Assembly (NCBI GenBank): GCA_015486915.1
Contig: WFQS01000321.1
Span: forward strand, 1 to 11,206
Source: Desulfobacteraceae bacterium
GTDB lineage: Bacteria > Desulfobacterota > Desulfobacteria > Desulfobacterales > Desulfobacteraceae
Length of the DNA stretch: 11,206 bases
Reading direction: 5' to 3'
The notes below the pieces were generated by a model, which worked only from the letters and a program-made list of their open reading frames with translations, was not told the DNA's origin and did not search any database. Below, in pieces: positions 1-6,788 of the stretch. The position numbers and the translations under genes were made by a program. Every line of letters starts with the position of its first letter. Position 1 is the stretch's first letter.

Positions 1-989
1 CCCTGATGAGCCATGGAAACAGGATACAGGAAATGGTTATTAATTATCCGGAATCTGCCCCTTTGTTTGCGCTGCTTTTAAAAGCAGGAATTTCTGAAAA
101 AATGGCTGGTTCAATTATGCATAATTCATGTTCTTCCATGGAAAATGACAGGCGCAGTTACTATTGCGGGGTAACAAAACAAGAGATCGATAAGGGGAAA
201 AACCATGGTAAAGGAAAAACGGATTGTATTGCATCTTTAAAGAATTATGTTATAAAGGAATGTGCAGGACTGTTAGATACACGGAATTTATTTGCAGAAT
301 CGGATGTTTTGGATAATACCGACATTTTTAAAAAGAGTAATACTGATGAATTAAAAAGACATATTCCCCGGGGCGGATTACCATGTATGGCTGCATTTGT
401 CGGCCCTACAGGTGTTGGAAAAACAACGACCATTGCAAAACTTGCAGCGGAGTTGACTTTTAAAAGAAAAAAACGGGTAGGTTTGATTTCCATTGATAAT
501 TATCGTGTTGGTGCTTTTGAACAATTAAAGGCCTATGCATCAATTATGGGGATTGGCTGTATTCCAGCTTTCAGTACAGAGGATTTTTCCATGGCAATTG
601 ATAAAATGTGCTCAATGGATATTATCCTGATCGATACGGCAGGCCACAGCCATTCTGACAAAATTAAAATGGATGAACTTGCAGGTGTGGTCAATGGGAG
701 TTTTAATGTGTCAGTCCATCTTGTCTTGAGCATGGCAACCGGTGCTGTGGATATGAAAGAGGCAGCAACAGCTTTTGCCGTTCTTAATCCTGTAACCTAT
801 GTGTTTACAAAAATTGATGAAACAAGGATGTGTGGAAAGATTTTTGATCAGATAAATGAACTGAAAATGCCTGTTTCCCTCATTACCAATGGCCAGAGGG
901 TGCCGGAAGATCTTATTATTCCCGACAGAAAAAAACTTTTAAGTATAATTCTTGGAACAGAAAATAACAGTGGATGCAGAATTTTTTAA
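1..989 (+). CDS. flhF: Flagellar biosynthesis GTPase FlhF, 5'-truncated by the window edge
   Basis: SRP-family GTPase that directs placement and assembly of polar flagella at the cytoplasmic face of the membrane. Numbering from the first in-window Met (nt 6), the NG core is complete: P-loop GPTGVGKTTT at 133-142, DNYRVGAFEQL at 164-174, G3 LIDTAG at 208-213, G4 TKIDET at 268-273, and the closing ITNGQRVPEDL at 293-303. The frame stays open to base 3, and only about 120 residues precede the P-loop, whereas FlhF proteins usually carry a longer basic N-terminal domain. The real start is therefore probably upstream, though a start at nt 6 cannot be excluded. One oddity: G3 reads DTAGHS where SRP GTPases normally have DTAGR or DTPGR. 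The gene ends 18 nt before flhG, the usual partner. Family assignment is firm. Confidence 0.95.
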   Translation, partial: LMSHGNRIQEMVINYPESAPLFALLLKAGISEKMAGSIMHNSCSSMENDRRSYYCGVTKQEIDKGKNHGKGKTDCIASLKNYVIKECAGLLDTRNLFAESDVLDNTDIFKKSNTDELKRHIPRGGLPCMAAFVGPTGVGKTTTIAKLAAELTFKRKKRVGLISIDNYRVGAFEQLKAYASIMGIGCIPAFSTEDFSMAIDKMCSMDIILIDTAGHSHSDKIKMDELAGVVNGSFNVSVHLVLSMATGAVDMKEAATAFAVLNPVTYVFTKIDETRMCGKIFDQINELKMPVSLITNGQRVPEDLIIPDRKKLLSIILGTENNSGCRIF

Positions 990-1007
990 ACAGGAGAGAT
1001 AATCTAA

Positions 1008-1919
1008 GTGGATCAGGCAAGCGGACTGAGAGATATGGTAACTTCAGACACATTTTTAAAACGGAGAACCTCCATGGTTTCATCTCGAAATAATCCAATT
1101 CCAAGGGTAGTGGCTGTTACAAGCGGTAAAGGCGGTGTGGGCAAGACAAATATGGTGGGAAACCTTGCCGTTGCCTTAAAAAAGTCTGGTAAACGTGTTG
1201 TCATTCTCGATGCAGATATGGGACTTGCCAATATTGATATAATTTTTAATATGCGGCCGGATTATAATATCAGTCATGTGATAAGCGGTGAAAAAAATCT
1301 TAAGCAGGTTATTGTAACAACAAAACATGGTGTTAAGATTGTTCCCGGTGGAAGTGGATTTGCCCATCTTACAAATCTTACAGAGGGCGAAAAATTAAAT
1401 TTGCTCAGTGAGTTCGAGGTGTTGGGAGAGCTTGCCGATATAGTTCTTATTGATACTGGTGCAGGAATATCCTCAAATGTATTGTATTTTAATTCTGCTG
1501 CTGATGAATGTATTGTAATTGCTACACGGGAACCAACATCCATAACCGATTCATATGCATTAATGAAAGTGCTGTCAAAAAATTATGGCACAAAATATTT
1601 TAAACTTGTTGTTAATATGGTAAAATCGGAAAAAGATGCAAAAGTTGTTTATTCAACTTTAAGCGGTGCAATGGAGAGATTTCTTGGAAATGTTGTGCTG
1701 GAATATTTCGGATTTATTCCAATGGACCCCATGCTCCCCAAAGCAGTGATCAACCATAGTACTGTTTTAGATTTTGCTCCTGATGCTCCGTCAAGTACAG
1801 CCATGGAGAAGCTTGCCAGGAAAATAGCGGATTCGCCGGGCAGATCCGATTCAAACGGAAATATAAAATTTTTCATGGAAAGGATATTGGATACTGCAGA
1901 CAAATCAGATGATGATTAA
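1008..1919 (+). CDS. flhG: MinD/ParA-type ATPase FlhG (FleN/YlxH), flagellar number regulator
   Basis: Membrane-associated ATPase that partners FlhF and limits flagellar number by stimulating FlhF GTP hydrolysis. The start is GTG at 1008, supported by AGGAGA at 992-997. It places the family's N-terminal activation helix, MDQASGLRDM, at residues 1-10; the DQAxxLR pattern is the known FlhF-activating element. The deviant Walker A SGKGGVGKT covers 39-47, LDADMGLAN 67-75, and the Walker B-like VLIDTGAG 146-153. The total of 303 residues is normal for the family. The C-terminus is a polar, acidic tail (ends KSDDD). It sits between flhF and fliA, the conserved order in many polar flagellates, and is surely co-transcribed with both. 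Confidence 0.95.
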   Translation: MDQASGLRDMVTSDTFLKRRTSMVSSRNNPIPRVVAVTSGKGGVGKTNMVGNLAVALKKSGKRVVILDADMGLANIDIIFNMRPDYNISHVISGEKNLKQVIVTTKHGVKIVPGGSGFAHLTNLTEGEKLNLLSEFEVLGELADIVLIDTGAGISSNVLYFNSAADECIVIATREPTSITDSYALMKVLSKNYGTKYFKLVVNMVKSEKDAKVVYSTLSGAMERFLGNVVLEYFGFIPMDPMLPKAVINHSTVLDFAPDAPSSTAMEKLARKIADSPGRSDSNGNIKFFMERILDTADKSDDD

Positions 1920-1939
1920 AATCAGGGATAACTTATTCA

Positions 1940-2689
1940 ATGGTTCATAAGTGCCGTGATAACAACAGGAAAGACAATGTATGGCGTGATGCCATGATAG
2001 TTAAATATGCCTATCTTGTCAGACATATAGCAGCTCGATTTGCCAGTCGCATTCCTTCCAATGTTCTGTTTGATGACCTTGTCAGTGCAGGCTCACTTGG
2101 GCTTATAGATGCTGTTGACAAGTTTGATCATGATAAGCATGTAAATTTTAAAACCTATGCTCAATACAGAATCAAGGGCGCCATATTAGATGAACTGAGA
2201 AGCATGGATGTTTATTCACGATCCATGAGAAAAAAAATAAAAGATATTGCAAGGGCAGTTAAAAAAGTTGAGTGTGAGCATCAGAGGCCTGCAGAAGACT
2301 CTGATATAGCCTGTAAGATGGGAATTGACCTTGACACTTATTTTGATATGCTCACCGATATTCACTGCGCTTCAATTTTAAGCCTTGACGCTTTTATTAA
2401 ATCAGGCCGGACCAATTTTACTTCACAGACAAGATTTCAGTCAAGGTTGATCGGGAAGGAAACTCCAGCTGACCACCTTGACAGGGAGGAAATTAAAACT
2501 GCTCTGTCCAATGCAGTAAAAGCGCTTACGGAAAAAGAACAGATCGTTGTATCTCTATATTATTATGAAGAGCTTACTCTAAAGGAGATAGGGGAAGTTC
2601 TATCCCTGACAGAATCAAGAATATGCCAGATACATGCAGGAATTCTGATTAAGATGAAAACAAGACTGAAGGATTATTTTAATTCGTAA
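1940..2689 (+). CDS. fliA: RNA polymerase sigma-28 factor FliA
   Basis: Flagellar sigma factor for late genes such as filament and chemotaxis genes. The 249 residues fit the family. Region 2 spans about 20-105, with DDLVSAGSLGLIDAVDKFD at 45-63 and FKTYAQYRIKGAILDELRS at 70-88. Region 3 covers about 100-165. Region 4 is at 196-243, with LTEKEQIVVSLYYYEELTL followed by the helix-turn-helix (EIGEVLSLTESRICQIH). The start ATG at 1940 has AGGGA at 1924-1928, a rather long spacing; M19 (nt 1994) is a less likely alternative because it would cut into region 1.2/2. Right after region 2.4, where enterobacterial FliA reads DWVPRSVR, this protein reads DVYSRSMR and so lacks the Trp and Pro, which may affect -10 recognition. 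Spacing of 20 nt after flhG implies one operon. Confidence 0.93.
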   Translation: MVHKCRDNNRKDNVWRDAMIVKYAYLVRHIAARFASRIPSNVLFDDLVSAGSLGLIDAVDKFDHDKHVNFKTYAQYRIKGAILDELRSMDVYSRSMRKKIKDIARAVKKVECEHQRPAEDSDIACKMGIDLDTYFDMLTDIHCASILSLDAFIKSGRTNFTSQTRFQSRLIGKETPADHLDREEIKTALSNAVKALTEKEQIVVSLYYYEELTLKEIGEVLSLTESRICQIHAGILIKMKTRLKDYFNS

Positions 2690-2691
2690 AA

Positions 2692-2710
2692 GAATCGGTA
2701 ACGAATCGGT
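2692..2710 (+). repeat. Short direct repeat GAATCGGT x2 in the fliA/fliL-like gap
   Basis: The octamer GAATCGGT occurs at 2692-2699 and 2703-2710, exactly 11 bp apart, about one helical turn. It lies in the 47-bp gap between the fliA stop and the next start. The two copies on one DNA face could be a protein site, but the repeat is short and may be chance. Confidence 0.3.
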
Positions 2711-2736
2711 TTGACACTATTTAAGAGGATACTAAA

Positions 2737-4677
2737 ATGCCTGAGGACACTATAACTGAGGATGAAGTGATATCCCAGGATGATATTGACAAGCTTCTCA
2801 ACGCATCTGTTCATGATGAAGACAATGATGGAAAAAAAGAGGATGCAGGTTCTGCATCCGATGCAGAGGATGAACTGGCCGAGCTGTCCCAGGATGATAT
2901 AGACAACCTGTTAAGCGGAGGTCCTCTTGGATCTGATTCGTCAGACAACGAACCGGATGGCAATGATGAATTAAACAGTGATCCGGGCACAGTCAGTGAA
3001 ACGGAAGATACGGACGGACTTGAGCTTATATCCCAGAACGATATTGACAACCTCATGAATGGAATTGAAGCAGATGAGGAACCGGTTGTGCAGGAAAACC
3101 TGCCTGATACAGATTCAGATGATACAGAATCAGATGATGAAGAATCAGATGATGAAGATGACGACGATGAAGATCTGGAGCTTTTTTCCCAGGAAGATAT
3201 AAACAAATTAATCAGTAATCCTGTTGTTTCCGGTGAAAAAAGTGAAACCATTACCGGTGATGAGTCAATGTCTTCTGACAATCAAACGGATTCCGGAATT
3301 GGAATTGATCCTGACATTAAAACAGATACTGATATTGATACTATTTCTAAAAATCAGGCATACACCGAAAGTCAGACAGACACTGAAAATCAGGCAGACC
3401 TGGAAAGTGAAGCAGAAGATACGGATGTTCTTGAACTTGTTTCCCAGGATGATATTGATAAACTAATGAATCAGCAGCCTGAAGATGACAAAGGAATGGA
3501 ACCTGAGATTATTGAAAATAAAAATGAGGATATATTGGATTCAGAAAATATTATCTCTGAATCCGATGCAGTTGATATTGAAGCCTGCATGATAACTCAG
3601 GAAACCATAGACCAACTTATTATGAAAGATGATATGGAAGAAGATGTTGATGCCGTATCAGACGATGTTTCAGACAGTGAAATTAAACCCGATCCGGAAC
3701 AGATCTTTGAAAAAGATGAAGATATAGAAGATGAAAAAGGTTTTAAAACATCCGAAGACAGTGATTCTACAGATATACCCGGGGTTACATCCAATGAGAA
3801 AGACGATTTAACCGAATCATCGGATGTTGAAAAAAATGATTTGGACAGCATTCTGAAAGATTCTCCTGAAGTAGTTGACGGGGAGTTGGAAGACGGTTCA
3901 AATTTAATATCCCAGGATGATATTGATGCACTTTTACAGGGAACTGAAGAAGAGGATGAAGATATACTTGGTGATATTGATGCAAATTTGAATAATCAAC
4001 ATATTGATGATGACCCGGGTACTAAGAGTGATGATCGGGAAAATCAGGTCGTGATTGAAGAAGTAGAAGAAAATGAAAACAGGAAGTCTGCTTCAACACC
4101 TTCAATTGATGAAGTTCAGCCCGGGGAAAAAGAAAAAAAGACTAAGCCTGAGAAAAAATGGTTTAGGTCAAAACTGATGCTTGCCGGGTTTGGAACGATT
4201 CTTCTTCTTTTGTCCGTTGGAGCAGGATATTATTTTTTCTTTTATGGACCTGCATTAAAGGCAAAACTTCATAATATGAAAGCCGATTTACAGGCAAATT
4301 CAGTTTTGAAGGGTAAAACAAAAAATATGAATGCAAACCGTTCAGATTTCCCACAGGTAATTGTTCCCCGGGGACCCGGGGCAATTGCCCTGAAGGACTT
4401 TATTGTATTCTCGCAAGGTAAGAATAAAAAACTTACATATATCAGTGTTGATCTCTCAGTTCATTATTCAAAAGCTAAGGCTCTTAATGAAATAAAAAAA
4501 CATTTGCCTTTTTACAGAGGTGTCATCTATGATGCCATTGAGAAAGAAATTTTATCTGATACAAAAAAAGAAATCAGTGAGAAAACTCTTTCCAAAGTCA
4601 TTAAACAGGCTTTAAATCAGGTAATGATAAAAAAATATATTGATCAGGTGTTTTTGACTTCTTTTAAAACCGGATAA
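2737..4677 (+). CDS. FliL-like membrane protein with seven FliM-type (SQDDIDxLL) CheY-binding-like motifs
   Basis: This 646-residue protein is far longer than ordinary FliL (about 150-180). Residues 1-465 are a very acidic, low-complexity cytoplasmic tail. It carries seven copies of an 11-residue motif at 12, 50, 98, 150, 235, 286 and 391. A Lys-rich stretch (464-474) precedes one membrane helix (about 479-503), giving an N-in topology. Residues ~538-646 resemble the FliL periplasmic domain: a beta segment (ALKDFIVF; LTYISVDLSVHY), then helices and a closing YIDQVFLTSF. FliL forms rings around the MotB stator. The motif matches the E. coli FliM N-terminus, whose core reads LSQAEIDALLNG and binds CheY-P; related peptides start FliN/FliY. 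I infer a basal-body protein able to hold several CheY-like partners near the motor. AGAGGA at 2724-2729 supports the start. No symbol is given because a separate canonical fliL may exist elsewhere. Confidence 0.85.
   Translation: MPEDTITEDEVISQDDIDKLLNASVHDEDNDGKKEDAGSASDAEDELAELSQDDIDNLLSGGPLGSDSSDNEPDGNDELNSDPGTVSETEDTDGLELISQNDIDNLMNGIEADEEPVVQENLPDTDSDDTESDDEESDDEDDDDEDLELFSQEDINKLISNPVVSGEKSETITGDESMSSDNQTDSGIGIDPDIKTDTDIDTISKNQAYTESQTDTENQADLESEAEDTDVLELVSQDDIDKLMNQQPEDDKGMEPEIIENKNEDILDSENIISESDAVDIEACMITQETIDQLIMKDDMEEDVDAVSDDVSDSEIKPDPEQIFEKDEDIEDEKGFKTSEDSDSTDIPGVTSNEKDDLTESSDVEKNDLDSILKDSPEVVDGELEDGSNLISQDDIDALLQGTEEEDEDILGDIDANLNNQHIDDDPGTKSDDRENQVVIEEVEENENRKSASTPSIDEVQPGEKEKKTKPEKKWFRSKLMLAGFGTILLLLSVGAGYYFFFYGPALKAKLHNMKADLQANSVLKGKTKNMNANRSDFPQVIVPRGPGAIALKDFIVFSQGKNKKLTYISVDLSVHYSKAKALNEIKKHLPFYRGVIYDAIEKEILSDTKKEISEKTLSKVIKQALNQVMIKKYIDQVFLTSFKTG
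2770..3939 (+). repeat. Seven dispersed copies of a 33-nt motif encoding S-Q-D-D-I-D-x-L-L
   Basis: Copies start at nt 2770 (ISQDDIDKLLN), 2884 (LSQDDIDNLLS), 3028 (ISQNDIDNLMN), 3184 (FSQEDINKLIS), 3439 (VSQDDIDKLMN), 3592 (ITQETIDQLIM) and 3907 (ISQDDIDALLQ). Spacing is irregular (114, 144, 156, 255, 153 and 315 nt), and the linkers are acidic and unrelated in detail. Six copies share the DNA core TCCCAG, and four of them (2770, 2884, 3439, 3907) share TCCCAGGATGATAT. The sixth copy is the most diverged. Confidence 0.92.
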
Positions 4678-4837
4678 ATATTTACATTATAACCGCCATG
4701 AGGCGGATCTGGAGACTCTTAGATAGCCTCTCAACAAATATAGAAACTTTTATTCTTAAAAGGAACTTAGTATGAGTTTCATATAAAGGTCGAATATTTA
4801 CAATTTTATGGCCTGTACCATGAAAAGTGAGTGATAA
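4678..4837 (+). other. 160-nt gap with a small hairpin and two mini-ORFs
   Basis: This is the largest gap inside the flagellar run. A GC-rich hairpin, CCGCC-ATGA-GGCGG, lies at 4693-4706, 16 nt after the previous stop; a weaker GAGA/TCTC pairing (4712-4715 with 4729-4732) follows. No T-run follows the hairpin, so it is not a standard terminator and may instead be an RNA-stability or leader element. Two tiny frames precede the next gene: ATG 4772 (four codons, behind AAAAGGAA) and ATG 4808 (eight codons, stop 4832-4834), the second ending 3 nt before the next start. The next gene has no clear ribosome site of its own. I recognise no riboswitch or sigma-28 promoter here. Confidence 0.4.
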
Positions 4838-5137
4838 ATGACAACCATACCAACTCATAATATTATAATGCAGCAGTCAGTTGTTGCCCACGATGCAATT
4901 CACCAGAACAGGCCTCTCCAGCCTGACCCCGGGCAGGCTGCGGCACAGCAGGCCATTGAAGAAGTTGTGGAACAAACCACTGTTAAGGAATCTGAGGAAT
5001 ATGAAAATTTAAAATCCGATAAAAACAGTTCTAACTTAAAATTTAAGAAGGAAAAAAAGAAAAAAAAGAAAAAAGAATTATTAAAAGAGGATCAGGATCC
5101 TGAGGCACCCGGGACTCTGCTGGATACTGTGATATGA
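4838..5137 (+). CDS. Small Lys-rich protein of the flagellar operon, function unknown
   Basis: A 99-residue protein with no signal peptide or membrane helix. Residues 1-50 are Gln/Ala-rich and amphipathic (MQQSVVAHDA, AAAQQAIEEVVEQTTV). Residues 50-70 are polar. A strongly basic block, KKEKKKKKKKELLK, lies at 70-83, and a short C-terminal segment ends APGTLLDTVI. Similar small proteins sit near fliA in related bacteria as far as I recall, but I do not recognise a named function. The basic block could bind nucleic acid or acidic partners, for example the acidic tail of the preceding FliL-like protein; that is speculation. The Lys codons are almost all AAA, giving A runs of 7, 8 and 6 at 5052-5074. 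Its stop overlaps the next start (ATGA), so the two are translationally coupled. Confidence 0.8.
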   Translation: MTTIPTHNIIMQQSVVAHDAIHQNRPLQPDPGQAAAQQAIEEVVEQTTVKESEEYENLKSDKNSSNLKFKKEKKKKKKKELLKEDQDPEAPGTLLDTVI

Positions 5138-5721
5138 TTAGTTTGTTTTCCATTGAATTCTGGATAGGAGTTCAATTGATTGTTGATTTTATTTTTGTTT
5201 TACTTCTGTTTGGACTTGTCAGGCAGTTCAACAAACACGGAAAATTTAGAATAAATAACGATGATTTTGAAAACCAATCATATATTCTGAAAGATAAAAC
5301 TTTAAAAACTGCCGGTGAAATCATGGAAATCCTGGAGCCCCTTGTCCATGAGTCAGAAGCTGCCGCAAAAATTTTTGATCGGCAGATCAAAGAAAAAAAG
5401 AACATTATGCAGAAATTAAATGATGCACTTGATTCACGCATCATAAGTATAAACCTTTTATTATCAAGGGCAGAAACCCTGTTTAAAAAGCTGCAGCAAG
5501 AAAAGTTTTCTACCATGGAAACATATCCTGACTTTAATTCAAAAAATTCATTTAACCATTCACACGTCGATGTTATTGATCAGCAGAGAAAAATACTTGA
5601 GCTTTATGCCATGGGAAGCAGTGTCGAATCAATCGCTTCTGAGCTTGCCATGCCCGAGGGCGAGGTGAATCTCGTTATAAGCCTTAAAGAGAAATTTTTA
5701 AAAATGGAGAATCAGGTGTGA
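5134..5721 (+). CDS. One-TM coiled-coil protein with C-terminal HTH-like segment (DUF2802/DUF6115-like)
   Basis: 195 residues. A membrane helix at about 8-28 is followed by a basic juxtamembrane stretch (RQFNKHGKFR), giving a cytoplasmic body. Residues ~60-125 are predicted long helix or coiled coil. The C-terminal 148-186 segment reads as a helix-turn-helix-like fold: QRKILELYAMGSSVESIASE then LAMPEGEVNLVISL. This pattern (repeat-unit Tyr, G-x-S-x-x-x-I-A, G-E-V-x-L) is like DUF2802/DUF6115 proteins, which often sit next to fliA or chemotaxis genes. Function is unknown; a structural or regulatory role at the membrane near the basal body is plausible. It has no strong ribosome site, and its ATG overlaps the previous TGA (ATGA at 5134-5137). 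It overlaps the next gene by GTGA at 5718-5721. Confidence 0.85.
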   Translation: MISLFSIEFWIGVQLIVDFIFVLLLFGLVRQFNKHGKFRINNDDFENQSYILKDKTLKTAGEIMEILEPLVHESEAAAKIFDRQIKEKKNIMQKLNDALDSRIISINLLLSRAETLFKKLQQEKFSTMETYPDFNSKNSFNHSHVDVIDQQRKILELYAMGSSVESIASELAMPEGEVNLVISLKEKFLKMENQV

Positions 5722-6788
5722 TTCATGGAGTTTCTGCCAAATCAACTGATTTAAGCATTGGAAAGGATAACCACGATCAGTCCGGTCTTCCATTGGCAGA
5801 AAAAACCCTTACAGATGATGTAAAAGCAGCTAAAACCATATCGTCTTCCATAACCGGGAAAGTTACTGCAGGGGGAAATGCGGATAAACTTTCCGAAACA
5901 ACCGGATTTATCTTTGATCTATTATTAAAGGACGGGGCAGATTTAATAAAAATGCTTGCTCCTTTCTTTTCTGAACCACTTGACATCTTTCCCCTTGAAA
6001 AATCCGGAAAAACTTTGTATTCCAAAGAAAATATTCTTAATTTACGGGATCTGATTTTTTCTTTTTCTTTAAAATCTGAGAATCCCGATCACAAATTTCT
6101 TCCACGTCTTATGGAAAAATCCGGCCTTTTATTTGAAAAGAAAATATCCGATCTTTTGCGCAGGGAAATTTTTGATACCGGAAAAACAGATTTTAAAAAG
6201 ATATCGACCCTGTTTAAGAAAGATATTACAGACACCAAATTTAAGAAAATTGCAGATCAGGACCTCAAGGCAACCGTCATTAAATTAATGGCAGATTCTA
6301 AATTGGAATCCGATTTTTTTTTGCATTCAGTTAAAAATCTTTCAAAAATTATTGAGAAATTTCAAATTATCAATTCCCATTCTTCCGAGTCAGGCAGATA
6401 TCTGATTCCCTTTCCTGTGTTTTTTAACGGCAGCTTGAATTTTGGACAGCTTTTTTTCGACCTCGGTAATACAAAAAAAGAGGAAAAACAGAATAAACAG
6501 CGTATTATTAAAGTCTCCCTGCTTTTGACAATGTCAGAACTCGGTCCCTTAAGAGTAGATATGGCATTGCTGAGAAAAGAGATCTCCGGTATGATTCAGG
6601 TTGCTGACGAGGAAACCTTAGCCTTTGTAAAAAAAAGGATTCCCGAATTTAAAGCAGGTTTAAAAAAACACGATTTTAATGTATTGAGCATGAAATGTGA
6701 GGTTGCCGCCCCGGAAAAGACTGACTATAAAGTTTTTTTAAATGATATTCTACAGGATGAAGATAAAGGATTAAATATTGTTATCTGA
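5718..6788 (+). CDS. FliK-like protein (hook-length control C-terminal domain)
   Basis: 356 residues. The C-terminal part, about 228-330, fits the FliK/Flg_hook domain: LIPFPVFFNGSLNFGQLFFD (229-248), then IKVSLLLTMSELGPLRVDMA (264-283), a DEET helix start at 297, and a closing KHDFNVLSMKCEV. In true FliK this domain contacts FlhB to switch export specificity once the hook is complete. The first ~225 residues are helical and Lys-rich, without the Pro/Gln-rich ruler typical of FliK. It could therefore be a second, FliK-related protein rather than the hook ruler itself. The start is GTG 5718, overlapping the previous TGA, with GGAGA at 5706-5710; no better in-frame ATG follows early. Domain call good; exact role uncertain. 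Confidence 0.75.
   Translation: MIHGVSAKSTDLSIGKDNHDQSGLPLAEKTLTDDVKAAKTISSSITGKVTAGGNADKLSETTGFIFDLLLKDGADLIKMLAPFFSEPLDIFPLEKSGKTLYSKENILNLRDLIFSFSLKSENPDHKFLPRLMEKSGLLFEKKISDLLRREIFDTGKTDFKKISTLFKKDITDTKFKKIADQDLKATVIKLMADSKLESDFFLHSVKNLSKIIEKFQIINSHSSESGRYLIPFPVFFNGSLNFGQLFFDLGNTKKEEKQNKQRIIKVSLLLTMSELGPLRVDMALLRKEISGMIQVADEETLAFVKKRIPEFKAGLKKHDFNVLSMKCEVAAPEKTDYKVFLNDILQDEDKGLNIVI

Noticed and set aside
2711..2735. TTGACA followed by TACTAA as a promoter for the FliL-like gene
   Set aside because: The spacer is only 13 bp and the -10 would overlap the start codon region and ribosome site.
2811..3281. Long minus-strand Ser-rich open frame opposite the acidic tail
   Set aside because: It is the antisense shadow of Asp/Glu-rich codons (GAT/GAA read as Ser-type codons) and has no ribosome site or independent support.
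2770..3939. CRISPR array suggested by repeated 14-33 nt units
   Set aside because: Repeats encode an in-frame protein motif, spacing is irregular (114-315 nt), and no cas genes are present.
4693..4706. CCGCC/GGCGG hairpin as an intrinsic terminator or GEMM riboswitch
   Set aside because: No T-run follows, and the expected conserved GEMM core is not visible.
4770..4796. Possible sigma-28 promoter (ATGAGTTT ... GTCGAATA)
   Set aside because: Only about 5 of 8 matches per box and a 9-bp spacer instead of about 11.
4802..4830. TGGCC...ACCATGA as a sigma-54 site
   Set aside because: No matching GC/TTGC -12 element at the required spacing.
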